From Strix aluco (lineage: Eukaryota; Chordata; Aves; Strigiformes; Strigidae), in the NCBI RefSeq assembly GCF_031877795.1, contig NC_133970.1, forward strand, positions 45,173,538 to 45,237,537: 64,000 nucleotides of DNA. The letters run 5' to 3'. The translations under genes and the position numbers were made by a program. Under the pieces are notes generated by a model that saw only the letters and a program-made list of their open reading frames with translations, ran no database searches and was not told the origin of the DNA. Below are positions 29,379 to 41,125 of the stretch, piece by piece (the first letter of the stretch is position 1; every line of letters starts with the position of its first letter).

Positions 29379-30571
29379 GAGGAATTATCCAGATTTTATT
29401 CTCACATCCACATTTTTTACAGGAGAAAGTTTTCTATTTGGCTCATTTATAGCATCTTTGGTTTACCTATAAATGACCATTCTGTACTTGGGGAGTATGA
29501 AAATTTTGTCAAGAAATGGAAGATGCAGATGAAAGCATCTTATGAAATAATTCTGAAATGTTCCAGGAATCTTAATCTCCTGTTAAAACTTAATATAATC
29601 ACGCAAAAATGTTTTCTTACCAGAAGACAGAACGTGGAGTGTTTTAGAGAGTAGAGGCCAATCAAAATAAGTTCTGAGTGGGAAAACAAAACTCATACAG
29701 TACTTAGAGGAAAAAGGGAGATTTCAGGCTATGAAATTGGAAATTGAAAAGGAGGTGTTAACTTAGGAACTGTTATTTCTGTTACATGCTGTTGGATAAT
29801 GAAAGTTCTGATGACACAGAAAAATCCTTCTGCACGTGGACTAATCTGACCAGAAATGGAGATGTTTCTAGCTTTAGTACAGGAATATAAGAAAGAAAAC
29901 CAACTTTGTTATGGGACTTTGGAACACAGAGACTTTTGCTAATAAGTCACATGGATGGACTGAATCAACATCAATAGAGATGACAAGATGAAATCACTTT
30001 TACTGAAGTGAACATAGTTCTGCAAAGGATGCCAAGGCTGTATTTGTCCATGATGTGGAGGTTGGTGGGAGAGGTTAAAGAAGAGAAAGCTGAAGGGTAG
30101 ATGTACCTGACATAGCTGTTTGATGTGCTCTAAAAGAAACTATCAGTAAAAGGAATTGCAAGATTCGCGTTTCTTTCTTTACACCTAATTTAATAACACC
30201 CCCACTTTTAAGATTTGCCCTTCTCTAGGAGTGAGAGTGAGATGGTCAGTGGCTGTGCTTTTGCATGTTTTGTATGCTTGGTTTGTTATGCTTTCATCTG
30301 TTATGTAAATCTTGCAAAGAGCAGATTATCCCTTTTTCCAGATGGGTTAGGCACTCCTGAATCATTAGTGATAAACTCATTCCTTCTTGGCTGCCAAATC
30401 TTGCTGGCCTTACCTGTGCACTTCAACAGGCGTGTAGACATCAGAGCTCCCCCAGTAATGTCTGCCATCAGTCCTCTACTTGTCAAACCCATGATTCTCA
30501 CTGGTAACCTGCAGTATTTTGCCTGTTAAGTTCTTGATTTTCTCTAGGGATAAGTCCCAGCATCACTAGCT
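29379..30571. other. Unique DNA, no gene seen
   Basis: I found no conserved coding or RNA features. A 104-codon frame at 30215-30529 has a Cys/Phe-rich start but nothing recognisable. Confidence 0.55.
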
Positions 30572-30909
30572 GTAACATCTGTCAGGGAAGGCAGCTGGTC
30601 TGCCGATAACCTGATTGAAGAAGAGTTTGACCTTGACAAGATTCCGGTGTACCCTTGAGATAAGGAAGCTATGCTTAAAGCAAATAACTTTCAAGGAGCT
30701 GCTGACTACATAGCAGGATGAAGCAAGCAGGGAGGAAACTGATCAAGGTTATCCAATGAGAATGTTAAAAACAACTTTTTGACCAATTATATTGTAACAC
30801 TCTGGCACCTGAAATCTATAAAAATGCATGCTTTTAGTAATAAAAAAACTAGCCGCTTGTTCACCCATGTGAGTGTGTGTGTGTCGCTTTGTCCGTCTCT
30901 ACAGCGACA
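30572..30909 (+). mobile_element. 5' LTR of provirus D (about 338 bp)
   Basis: It ends CTCTACAGCGACA directly before the primer site, and probably starts TGTAACATCTGTCAGGG. AATAAAAAAACTAGCC near 30838 is the poly(A) region, with TATAAAAATGC just before it. No 3' LTR was found in the window, so the left border is by the TG rule only. Confidence 0.7.
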
Positions 30910-30911
30910 AA

Positions 30912-30929
30912 TGGTGACCCCGATGCACA
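30912..30929 (+). other. Primer binding site of provirus D
   Basis: TGGTGACCCCGATGCACA starts 2 nt after the LTR and shares its first 14 bases with provirus C. The tRNA is not assigned. Confidence 0.8.
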
Positions 30930-31126
30930 ACAATGACGTGCAACAAGGACGAGATCATGATTTGACAAGGATGTGATTCGGGATTCACGACTTAGCAAAG
31001 GTGGGCTGCAGGACGACGTGCAGCGGAGACGGAGCCCGGTGAAGCTAAGAGCAGTGGGAATCTGCTTGGTCTGGACCTGAACTTTGACACCTAATATGGT
31101 GAGCCACCGGGAACGGGACTATAGAC

Positions 31127-32204
31127 ATGGGACAGCATTTAACGAAAGAAGAGCAAACAATACTGTCCACATGGAAAGCATTACTTAAACATAAAGGTGT
31201 TAAGACTAGTGAATATGGGCTAAGGCGAATGCTCATTTGAAGTAAAATGCACGGATTTGAAGCAACAGCTGCCACGGCGTTTAGTGTATCAGCATGGCAA
31301 GAAGTAGGGCAAAAATTATGGGATGCAATCTCTAAAGGGTCAAAAGATGCATCAGAATTGGCTACTATTTGGCGGCTGCTGAGTAAGACTCTAAAAGAAT
31401 GGAAAGCAGAGCGGGACAGTAAGGAAAGGGACCTAGAGGCAGCAACTGCTGAGACAAAGAAAAAATGCTCTGATAAAGACCATGACATAGAAACTGTAAC
31501 AGAGAAAATGGGAGCATTACAGCTCCCTCCGGAGCCTAATTTGTCTAATTCTTCAACTAAAGATCTAAATGAGAAACTAAACAGATCCCCTAGTTACCCA
31601 TCACCTGCTGATCAGATTAAAGTTGTGAACACCTGGAAGTCACCAAAAGACTATTCCTGTAGGTTCAACTATAAAACCCCTGCTCAGCAGCTAGAAGAAT
31701 TTGCTAATAAAGGCAAACCTACTGTACCCAGTGCCCCCCCTGTGGGAAAAGAGGAGTTCCAGTTACCTCCCTCCTCTTCTGTCACTCATATGCATGTTCC
31801 TTTGCCAAATGATGAGGACAGTGATGAGGAAGAGGTGATAGTAACCTCCCGAATAATGAGGCAATCAGGAGGTCCTGATTGCCACCCAAACACTCAGGAA
31901 AAGATGGCACTACCCTGGACTTTGCCCCCCGCCACTGTGGCTGTTACACCACGACATCCAAGTCAGTTTTGGGCACAGGTCAGGAAAAGGCAACTGAAGT
32001 AGGGAATTGGGATCTAGTTGAAAAACTTGATCTCCCCCATGAGACTGGCTCCAACTTGGGGCCGTGTGAATCAATAGCGTATCCTGTGTTCAAAGCTATA
32101 CCTGGTTGTTACAGAGGCTCTCAAATAAACAACCAACCACCAAAAATAAAAAAAATAAAAAATTTATCATTAACACAATTAACTAGCCCTCCGTATATTA
32201 CAGG
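31127..32204 (+). pseudogene. gag: gag of provirus D, matrix and linker
   Basis: The ATG at 31127 opens MGQHLTKEEQTILSTWKALL, a betaretrovirus-like matrix. A TGA at 31237-31239 interrupts it where related matrices have tryptophan. The same frame then reads AWQEVGQKLWDAISKGSKDA and a charged coiled-coil-like linker to a stop at 32002. Another frame continues a little further, and about 490 bp of foreign sequence follows at 32205-32695. Closest in the window to the provirus C matrix. Non-functional. Confidence 0.85.
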
Positions 32205-32695
32205 TTCGAATGTCTGTGAGAGGAGAACAGAGCAACTTTCTAGGGTTTAACGGCAACCCAAAACGCTTCACAAAGAACTCTATAGGGTTTAAGGGCAATC
32301 CAAAACACAGAACAAAGCCCCACTCCCTAGGGTTTAACGACAACCCAAAACGCTTTATCACTCGCCTGACAAGTGAGGGCTCTCAACCTCGAGGACCTGC
32401 TCAGGGCAGCGTCCCGACCCAAGGCACCTCGAGGAGTTTCCTTGGGCAGCGTCCTGGCCCAAGGGGAGAGTCCTCAACCACAGCATGCTGCTCCAGGGGA
32501 CGAGCTCAAAATGGCTCCCCCAGGGGACTCCATTTATACCCAGGCCCAATCTGACCTGTAGTCAGTAGCGGCTCCCATTGGCCAAAGGCCCAACTACTGC
32601 GAGGCCCTGAGAACAAAGACAGCCAGAAGCTGCTACACTTCAGCAGCCAAGAAGCTCTGCTTTCATTAGGCGGATGCACCTGCCACACTGTTTCG
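32205..32695. mobile_element. Insertion in provirus D gag, possibly a solo LTR
   Basis: This sequence separates linker from capsid coding. It holds three diverged copies of a 42-45 bp unit starting at 32241, 32283 and 32328 (core TAGGGTTTAA and CCAAAAC). A TTTATACCC near 32533 and a TG/CA-like frame (TGTCTGTGAG to CTGCCACA) suggest an LTR, but I could not find a matching target duplication. Confidence 0.4.
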
Positions 32696-33226
32696 GGGCA
32701 AAATGATGATCATAACCCATTTTCCTGGAAGGTTGTGCAAGATTTACAAACGAAGTCTGCAAAATTTGGCATTAACTCCCCCAAAATCATGCAATTGATA
32801 CGAGTAATAAATACGGATTTGTTGTGCCCCTACGATATTACTCATCTCGCCCAGATTTTATTTCAACCAATAGAATTCATGGTGTTTCAATCGACTTGGA
32901 GACAATTAGCTGGAAGGGCTGCTATAGAGAATATGCAATTACCACAAGGAGACCCAAGGCAGGAGGGACACGTTAAAGCAAATTGTCCTGCCAAACAAAG
33001 AGATCCAAGAAACTCTGCCAGCAATTCCGCAGGACTAAGCTGCAGCTTCTGTGGAAAAATAGGGCACTTTGCCAAACAATGTTGGTCCAAATTTCATGTC
33101 AGCGGACAATCTCTTCAGGGAAACGGCAAGAAGAGTGCGAGAGGGCGTGCGAGGACACAAATTCCCTCCAGCAACCCCTTCCTGAGAGCCACCCAGGTCA
33201 GCTACCCTTATGCGACCGCCTCATAG
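32696..33226 (+). pseudogene. gag: gag of provirus D, capsid and nucleocapsid
   Basis: Capsid N-terminal sequence (NPFSWKVVQDLQTKSAKFGI, then PYDITHLAQILFQPIEFMVF) is followed, after an internal deletion of late capsid (near 32955), by nucleocapsid. One complete zinc knuckle CSFCGKIGHFAKQC lies at about 33042-33083, with the tail of another just before (GHVKANCP). A proline/serine-rich end (SSNPFLRATQVS) precedes dUTPase. About 100 codons of capsid are missing, so no particle could form. Confidence 0.85.
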
Positions 33227-33510
33227 GGAAAACCACTGGATCAGCAGGCATGGATGTATCCACTGCTGACACAGTAACCATTTCAACGAAAGACATCGTT
33301 AAAATACCGTTAGATGCAAAAGGACCTATAGGGTGAGGGTTGAGTGCCTTATTGATCGGAAGGTCTAGTGGTACTTTAAATGGGTTGATTGTGCATGTGG
33401 GAATTATCGATGCTGATTATACTGGGCAAATTTGTGCTATGATTTTTACTCCCTATTCGCCCGTAACAAACCTATCTTTGGCAGACAGCATTGCAAAGTC
33501 AGTGGAATGA
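33216..33510 (+). pseudogene. pro: dUTPase fragment of provirus D
   Basis: It has the dUTPase motif 1 (GSAGMDVSTAD), then GLSALLIGRSSGTLNG and GIIDADYTGQICAMIFTPYS, in one frame interrupted by a TGA at 33336-33338. It ends at a stop near 33508, before protease. Provirus D stops here; no pol or env follows. Confidence 0.85.
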
Positions 33511-34342
33511 CTGCTGTCCCTCCCATGGGGCAGTGACCCCATTTTGTGCTCAGTCTCCTCTGTCCCAATGATGTCACCACAGCTGTGCACCTAGTACTTC
33601 CCCAGCTCGGCACAAAGCTTCATACGCTACAAAGCAAGGGTATGTTGCATAGCCTAAGTCAAGCGTGAGTGCTGTCCTTCCACAAGAACCTTTGTTTAAT
33701 TTTTCTGCTTTTCAGTTCCCTGGCATGCAGGTGTTCTTAGGGGTGGACACTCTGGTGCTGCAGTCTATTGATGGTCAGTGCTGGGGAACAGAGCTGGCTA
33801 TTGGCTGTTTTCCTTTGGAAAACATGTTTCTGCCAGTAATTCAGTTCAGTCACCCCCCAGTTTGGTGAACAGGAGTGGTGGTGAGGCCTCAGGCTGGCCC
33901 ACGGTGTGGGTGTCTATCAGAGATGCGGAGGTAGCCCTTATTGGCCATGGCTGTGGGGCTGCCTTTCTTGCAGAGGGGATATTTCACCCCAGTCTCATGG
34001 CAACCTGCTTAGCACTAGGAGACCATGTGTGGCTTTGCTCCTTCCTCCCTGTGGATACTAACCAGCTCTGAGGCAGCCTCAGGTTCCCTTTGCATGCCTA
34101 GGCCACGGAGCAGGTACCACCAGCCCCCCACCATGGCAGGTGATGGCGTGGTGAAAGAGGAGCTGCTGCAAGTATACTTGAAATTACAAGACCAATACAC
34201 CTCTCAAGACCCCCTGACTTTGTTAGTGTATAGAAACCAGTAATGTTATTTTTATTTTTGTATGCAATGTATATAACTTAATTTATATTCTTTTCCTAGC
34301 TACCCCCTGTAGTCTTACCCATTTGTAAAATATCTTGAAACC
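33511..34342. other. Unassigned DNA between provirus D and gamma-like LTR
   Basis: Mixed-composition sequence. The block ACCATGGCAGGTGATGGCG near 34131 resembles CCATGGCAGGCGATGGTG near 34932 on the other side of the LTR. The frames at 33665-33868 and 33778-34071 show no known domain. A diverged retroviral origin for part of 33.5-34.0 kb is possible but not shown. Confidence 0.4.
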
Positions 34343-34877
34343 TGTAACTCCTTGCCTAGTGGGGATAAAACAGGCCTTGGACAGTCTGGTAAACTCCCTG
34401 AATACAACCCTGATAACAGGGACCTAAAAATGCCAGATAAGCACCTGAGAAGACGCCAGTGTCAAGATAAGTGACTGGAAGCTGGTTTAAACTAACCACC
34501 TTGAAGCAAACAGGAGCCAAAGGACGGATGAGGTAACTCCATGACCATATGTGACACGGGAAGCCCAAAGTTCAACTAGCGGACAGTGTGAGAAAGGCTG
34601 TGTGGACCTCCAGGAGGGGGGAGAAGACCCTCACTCTATTTTTACTATGCATGCTCAGACTATGTAAATGAATTCTGAGAAGCCATTAGCATAAGACTGC
34701 CTTTTCCAGGAATCCTGATGCATATGTATGCTTTCTGTGTATATTAGTCAGAGAGTTTTGTTAGTAGTTGGAGTACTCATGGTGGAGTAAACCCCAGTGC
34801 TGCCCAGCGCTGCAATAAAGAATACCTGCTTAACAGTCATATTGGATTCTGACTGCTGAGTGAAACTCTTTGTTTCA
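34343..34877 (+). mobile_element. Solo LTR, gammaretrovirus-like (535 bp)
   Basis: It starts TGTAACTCCTTGCC and ends CTTTGTTTCA. AATAAAGAATACCTGC near 34813 is a poly(A) signal followed by the short tail usual for class I bird LTRs. I could not identify a target duplication (flanks AACC and GTGG). Confidence 0.7.
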
Positions 34878-35089
34878 GTGGGTACCACCACTGCCACTGA
34901 GGCTGACCATGGAACAGATACCAGGGTTGCTGCCATGGCAGGCGATGGTGCAGGTAGCACCACCGCTGCCACCATGGTGGGGGGCACGGGTGCCACTACT
35001 GCCACCGACGGCTGTGGTACCACAGGAGCCGCCATGTCAGGAGGTGATGACGCGGGGACTCCAGCCCCCGCCATGTCAGCAGCTCGAGG

Positions 35090-35800
35090 TGTAGCAACGT
35101 CAGCGGCGAGGGGCGGGAGGGGAGGCCGCCCGGGAAAATGATATCAGGCGCCGGGCAGCAGGACCGCGGAAAGGCAGAGAGAGCCGTGAACGCTGCCGGG
35201 GAGCCCGGCCTCCGCCGCCTCCTCCTCTCCTGCCGCCGCCTCGGGAGGCTGCCTAGCTGGCTGAGGTGAGGCGTGGCGGGGATGTGAGGGATAACCTACC
35301 GGGGCTTCCTGTTTCTCTGCGTAGCCCAGCCGGGCCTAGCTAGGCGAGTGGAAGGACTCAGCGGCTGCCTGCTGCAGCCAGGGTAAGGGAGGCTGCGCGG
35401 GTGGGCGCGGGGCGTGCTGCCCACCGGAAGGCAGGTGGGCGGGCCGGAGCGGCCGCTGCCCCACGGTAGGCCCTGGCGCCAGGTGTTCGCCTGTACTCCC
35501 ACCGCCACGTCCCACGGGTGCCGCGCTCCCTCCCTGAGGGCAGTGCCTGGCCCCTGCGGCCGTCGCAGGACAGGCTTGTGTGGTCGTGCCGAGCCCACTG
35601 TCATGGAGGCCGTGGAGGGGGGCAGATGCGGCTCTATCAGGGCTCGGGCAGACGGTGGGGCTGGCCAGGCCCTCCCGCGGCGGTGGGCGGCCCGGCCTCC
35701 CCTCGGCTGGGCCCGCCGTCCCTCGCCTCGCCTAGCATCTGCCCGGTGCGGAGCCCAGGCGCCGTGGGGCGCAGACGGGCTTGTGTGGTGCCAAGTTTTA
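35090..35800. promoter_or_regulatory. CpG island, possible host promoter/first exon
   Basis: A run of about 700 bp is strongly GC-rich with dense CpG, unlike the AT-rich flanks. Two sequences look like splice donors (GAGGTGAGG near 35262 and AGGGTAAGG near 35379), consistent with an untranslated first exon read on the plus strand. Long open frames here in several phases reflect GC content. No start of a known protein was recognised, so the gene identity is unknown. Confidence 0.5.
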
Positions 35801-35863
35801 TGTGAGTTTTCAGGAAAACAGCCACGTTTTGGGCCAGGCCACTCCGTGCAGGGTAGGGCCAGT

Positions 35864-36014
35864 CATCTTTTGTGGGAAGTATCTATTGTAGCATTGCAAT
35901 TTACGTATTATAGCCACACACATATACAAGATCTATTATATATACATATATCTTTATGCATATATATGAAAAGAAAAATTGCAATGCTGCAATAGGTGCT
36001 TCCCACAAAAGATG
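35864..36014. repeat. Long inverted repeat (39-bp arms, 73-nt loop)
   Basis: The arm at 35864-35902 (CATCTTTTGTGGGAAGTATC...) is the reverse complement of 35976-36014 (...CTTCCCACAAAAGATG) at 36 of 39 positions. All three mismatches put T opposite G, so a plus-strand RNA could pair along all 39 positions with G-U wobbles. The loop is TA-rich. It could be a small DNA-transposon relic (MITE) or a hairpin RNA precursor. Confidence 0.8.
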
Positions 36015-38755
36015 TCTCTGTGTGTGCATATGTGTGAAAATACATGTGGACACATATAGTCTCACATACACACACACACTCTCATGTTTTTCTATACGAT
36101 GTGTGTTTTTTTTAAAATTTGTTTTTAGGTAGAGTTGATACTTCCCTCTTAAAACAAGGGGAAGTATTTTGCCTAAGATATACGTTGATGCAGCATTGCT
36201 ATCCTGCTTACGGAGTGTTAAATCCAGACTGAGAAAGTGGGTTACTTTGGGAGCTAGAGCAAAAGGTTTTACTAGCATTAATGGAAAACAAGATATACTC
36301 ACTCACTGGTTTTAGATACATATTAATGTCCTATTTAGAGGAAACAATTAAAAAGTGATCTTTAAGCTGTTTTGGGCTGTGGTGTTTTCAGTATTAATAA
36401 TGAGAAATTTGGAAAACTACCCTTTGGTGTGGAGACACTGTCCATCTGATACTTGGTTTTGTGTGTGTGTGCATGCAAGAGAGAGGAGAGAACTTTTTCT
36501 CCTTCCTGCTTAAGTTCAGATACTTGTTTTGTGTGCTGGGCCACACCATTGGTCATAGTCTGGTATATAACCCACCAGTTTTTAAGGGGAATAAGTATTG
36601 TGACAGAGTGATCAGTATAATAAAATCAGTGCTGCTTCACTGGAGGACCCATAAAAGATTGCTGCAAATCAGAGTGATTATGGTCTCTCCTCAAAACTTC
36701 CTATGGGAACTGAATGCATCTTCTCTCTGTTTCCTTAATCACACCAGCACCTTTCTTGTTGTTTAATAGACCTCTGCTTGATTTAAATATTGAAGAACTT
36801 CTTGTCTTAACGGTGGCTAGTAAGAAAACATTTTAGCACCTATTTCACAGAGGAAAACATCAGGGCAGAGAGACGTTTATACTATAAACGTTTAAATTCA
36901 GGTGTCATTAACCTCAGTGATCATCTCAATTTCAACACTATGAATGAAAAGCTGCTGGGGACTCTGATATAGCAGACTGGTGTTAAAGTTGCTTCCCTGT
37001 TCCCTTTCCCCAATCTGATCTTACTCAGCATCTGCTCTGAGAAGCAAATGTTTTACGGTGCCTTTCTTTACTGTGTGGAAGCTGAGTAATTAAAATGGGA
37101 TTCTACTGTACTTTTCCAATGAACTATCTCCAGCAATGCATGATCAAGACACACAGTACCAAGTCTTTTTGGAGTGTTTCATAACCTAGCTCCTTTACAA
37201 AGAGGTATTACTCTGACAAATGACTTGTAAAATAATCTTAATTTCTTCTGTATGCATATTAAGATAGATAATGTCTCTTCACTTTAATAATTAAAAATAG
37301 ATTTTTTTTTTTTACTCTTATTAGTATTGCAAAAATAACACAACTCAGAACAAACTTAACTCTCCTTACTTCTCCAAACATCCTATCTGTGCAGGTTGGT
37401 TTAAATAGTTGTAATTGTACACCTATTACAGTGCAGAATCTTTGCCAGTGAAAGACAGATGGAGTTCACCTCAGTGACATTTATTAATGCTTTTGTTTTT
37501 ATTTTTAAAATTGAAAAATTGAAATGTTTGATATGAAATCACTAAGAGAAGAACATGGAATTTGGCTGTATTAGAGAAACTCATCAGGATAGAGGAGTCC
37601 TTTACTTGCTTATGTTCGTAGGTATAATAAGGCTTGGTTTATCAATATCTTGTACCAATCAATGAATATCAAGTAGTAGTAATAATTTAAAGGAGTTACC
37701 AATTGCATTTATAAACTTCAAACACAAATAGTATTATTAGAGCTGAAGTGTACTTATGCTTATTTTCACATTGCTATTCCTTAAATATTTCTGTATACAA
37801 GTTACTAGCTTCTCATTTCCTCACCAGATAAATACCTTCCTCCAGCTCCACAAGGTTGTAACCTAGTCATCAAATTGTATCAGCTATACATTCCAGAAAG
37901 TCTTAGTCATCCTTTGATCTGTGAAAGGTAAAGTTTGGGGCATCTATGGCAGAGGTGTATGCTTATCTTTGGAACTGTTTTCATCAGTTAATGACTCTTG
38001 GATAGTCATTTCATAAACTGTTCAAAAACAAACAAAAAACCTTTTTCATACAATAGAAATGTGTTGTGTTGTGTTTTTTTTTTTTTTAAATAATCAAGCA
38101 AAATTCAACCCTCCTCCCAAACTTCTGCTTACAGCTGTTTCAGTATGGTTTAAACAATCCTGAGTGGAAAAGCCTGCTTTAATGTGTTTCCCCTACTGCA
38201 TTGTTTTAGATATGACTGAAATGGCATATGCAGTGTCTTGATAGCTCTTCTCTGGCATTTTTGCAGTTTTGTTTGTTATTGCTGACTTTTTTTTCTTTTG
38301 TTGTTTTGGACAATGGGATGTAACAGCATGTATTTATTTAGTCATTATAGATTTAGTTGGTGTTCTCCAGTGAGTCTGTAAAAATGTAAAAAAGATCCTA
38401 TGTAAAAAGATCCTTCCTCAAAAGAGTGATGACCTTTCAAATCTTCCCTAAAATCTCACTAAAATTAGTGAGAATAGTCAGGACTAACATATCTCTTTCT
38501 TTGTTTTCAAAGTTAAATGGAAAAATCTACCAATGTTCTAAATTATATATCCATATATATTTAAATGATTCCTTGAGTTGCAGATCTAGCAAGATGGATT
38601 TTTTTCAAAAATAGCATTTTAGATTTTTGATCTGTTTTCAAATATGGGTTGTTCCTCTCGGTCCTGTACTTTATTTTTGTAGTAAAATACTATCCTATGA
38701 TTTTATTATTACTGTAGAACAGGGGACCTGCATATTCACAGTGACAGTGTCTCTT
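36015..38755. other. Unique AT-rich DNA, no gene seen
   Basis: About 2.7 kb of AT-rich sequence has CA/TG-rich patches (36040-36090, 36460-36475), T-runs and no recognisable exon. It follows the CpG island and may be intronic or flanking host DNA. The longest frame (36461-36766) is not convincing. Confidence 0.55.
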
Positions 38756-39082
38756 TGTTTTGCTGATTAAGGATACCAATTAAACTCGGACACCAGAGTG
38801 AAAAGAGCAGGCGTATTTTACTGGTGATAACCAAATAGCGTAACAGTGTAATACAGAAAACATGCAGGAAGAAAAGGCAGAATAGTGCACTTAAAGCAAC
38901 AAACAGGAAAATACAGGGTAATGCATCAAATCATTACTACATGAGAGAGAGAAGAGTGATTAAGAAAGATCCATCACCACTTGCATACGTTACCATCATC
39001 CAGACCCGCAGGCGCTGGGCAGCCCCGGTTACAGCGAGGATTTGGAGAGCCTGTCCTGGCAAGTGGGAAATCCTACGCGGTG
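38756..39082 (-). mobile_element. 3' LTR of provirus B, first part
   Basis: Nearly identical to 43889-44222, ending at CCTACGCGGTG where the G LTR starts. The matching continuation is at 39890-39943 (TCCACCCATAGGTGAGG to TATATACTAG), after which the LTR breaks off into internal sequence. Confidence 0.88.
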
Positions 39083-39889
39083 TGTCACGTCCCACTCAGA
39101 CGAGGGAGACAAGTGACTCAGATTCGCAAATCCCCAATGGAGCAGACAACAAGTCTCCAAGTCCAAACATTTATTAACTGCCCACAATGTACTAATTGAA
39201 CACACGATAGTTGGCTAAGTATATAGCAAGTTGTGGCAAGCAATACAATATGCCTTGCATTGCTTAATGGGAAAGGGAAAAGAGGGAGATAGAGGGAATG
39301 GGGAAATACAGATCACCGGTCTGGGTTTCTGCGCTGATCCTGCCAGCGAGGGTTCCAGCAGGCACAGGAGGCAGCCGTCTGTTTCACTTGCATCCGTCTT
39401 CTTCGCTTCACTGCACTCTCCAGGCCCCCCCCCTCCTTCCCCCCTCTTGATTTATACACCCTTTCCTGGGGTCCGTCCCCTAGGTCGACCCACATACCTA
39501 CGTATCCCATGTACGGGGAGGGGTGAGGTGTTTCATGGGATGATGTAATTAGCATGATCATGTTAGCCCTCGTTAGCATATTGAGGGGTGTTAACTTTAA
39601 TATGCATTCCGTGGATAATGAAGCAAAGGTCATTCACCGGACAGATGGCCCTTGAAGTTTTGGCCAGGTGCCCCAGAGCAGAGCCGTCCTGTCTCCACAG
39701 GGCTCCCTCCTCCAGCTGCATCTTGTGTTATTGGGGCAGCCTTATCAGCTCCGACCTCCACAGAATGCACCCTGTGACTCATAGTTTTGTCTTGCGAGTG
39801 TTTGAGGCATTTCTTTGATCAGCCTCAACTTTTGCTTTCTCAGGCTGTTTTTCTTAGTTTATCGCAGGCCTGGTTTCTCGTCTCTCACA
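39083..39889 (-). mobile_element. Family G LTR inserted in the B 3' LTR (807 bp)
   Basis: It runs TGTCACGTCCCACTC to CTCTCACA and matches the solo LTR at 18979-19856. B-LTR sequence continues on both sides (GCGGTG on the left, GTGTGTCCACCC on the right), which proves insertion after provirus B arrived. The target duplication is short and ambiguous. Confidence 0.88.
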
Positions 39890-39989
39890 GTGTGTCCACC
39901 CATAGGTGAGGCTGTGAGCGGGTCCAGCCTTATATACTAGATTCAAATTCAAATTCAAACCATTCAAATTCATATTTTTTCCATGTCAC

Positions 39990-41125
39990 CTTGTACCAAG
40001 GGGTTAAAATTTATCCCAAATGGGGAATATGTTGCCTCCAGAAGCCGAATAGCCCAATGAATCTTTGAGCTTCTTTTTGTCTTGCGGTACAACAAAATCT
40101 AAAAAATTTTTCTTTGTTGGGCTTTAGGCAGTATTTCTCGATGCCCACAGTGCCACTGAATTCCTAGAAACTTCACTGTCTGAGATGGTCCTTGGATTTT
40201 TTCAGGGTTAATTTCCCAAGCCTTCTGTTTCATGTGATCTACCACTAATTCAAGAGCTTGTTGTACCTCCTCCTCATCATTTCTTTGAATCAAAACCTCA
40301 TCTATATAGTGACTTAATTGTGTGTGAGGAGGCAGCTGTATTTCATCTAAGTGTTCAGCTACAATTCTATGACAGACAGTGGGGCTATGCAACCACCCTT
40401 GTGGTAGTCTGGTAAAAGTGTATTGCCGGCCCTGCCATGTGAAGGCAGATAGATCCCAATGCTCTTCTGCAATCGGGATGGTAAGAAATGCATTAGCCAA
40501 ATCTATTACAGCGTACCCAGTTCCTGGATGTTTCTGAACTTCTTCTATTAAAGTGACAGTGTCTGGCACAGCTGCTGCAAGCGGTGCAGTATGTTTGTTC
40601 AGTTCTCTAAAATCCACCGTCATTCTTCAGGATCCATCACTCTTCCTGACAGGCCAGATCGGATTGTTCCATGCTGTCGTGGTCGGCTTTAAAGCTCCTA
40701 CATCTAATAAATCTCTAATTGTCTGTGATATCTCTTCATGTCCTCCCGGAATTCTATACTGCTTCATTGTGACTAACTTAGTTGCAGCTGGGATCTGCAC
40801 AGGAGGCATTTTTACTTGACCGACGGTAACAGGTCTGGCACTAATACAGGGTTTAACTCCAAATTGATACTGACCATCAGAAAGATTTAAAGTTAGTCTT
40901 TTTAGAATCTCTATACCTTTTATATATCCAAGAACGGGGACAATCATGACTGAATATAATCATTTTGGGAGGTTTCTTATTTTCATTTCTATTTGTGTTT
41001 GTACAGCTTTAATCTATTTTCCTCCTAAACCTGTAATAATTACAAGTTGTCCTTTAAATTTCTTGGGATTCCAATATATTAAGGAGGCCTCCGCTCCAGT
41101 GTCAATCAGCGCATTTACAGTTTGT
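39990..41125 (-). pseudogene. pol: Protease-RT of provirus B (YIDE)
   Basis: The minus-strand protease region contains LIDTGAEAS (about 41081-41109). RT follows: VTMKQYRIPGG, PTTTAWNNPIWPVRKSDGS, a TGA at 40624-40626 where a Trp is expected, MTVDFRELNKHTAPLAAAVP, VIDLANAFLTIPIAEEHWD, RLPQGWLHSPTVCHRI. The catalytic box is YIDE (40297-40308): the second Asp is Glu. Thumb sequence ends near 40099 with a stop. Related in motif pattern to the nested ERVL pol but clearly a different lineage. Inactive. Confidence 0.9.

Noticed and set aside
30215-30529. 104-codon frame with Cys/Phe-rich start
   Set aside because: No domain, no codon bias evident, no neighbouring exon signals; treated as chance.
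35414-35995. 193-codon Arg/Pro/Gly-rich frame in the CpG island
   Set aside because: High GC content removes stop codons in all frames; there is no domain and several competing frames.
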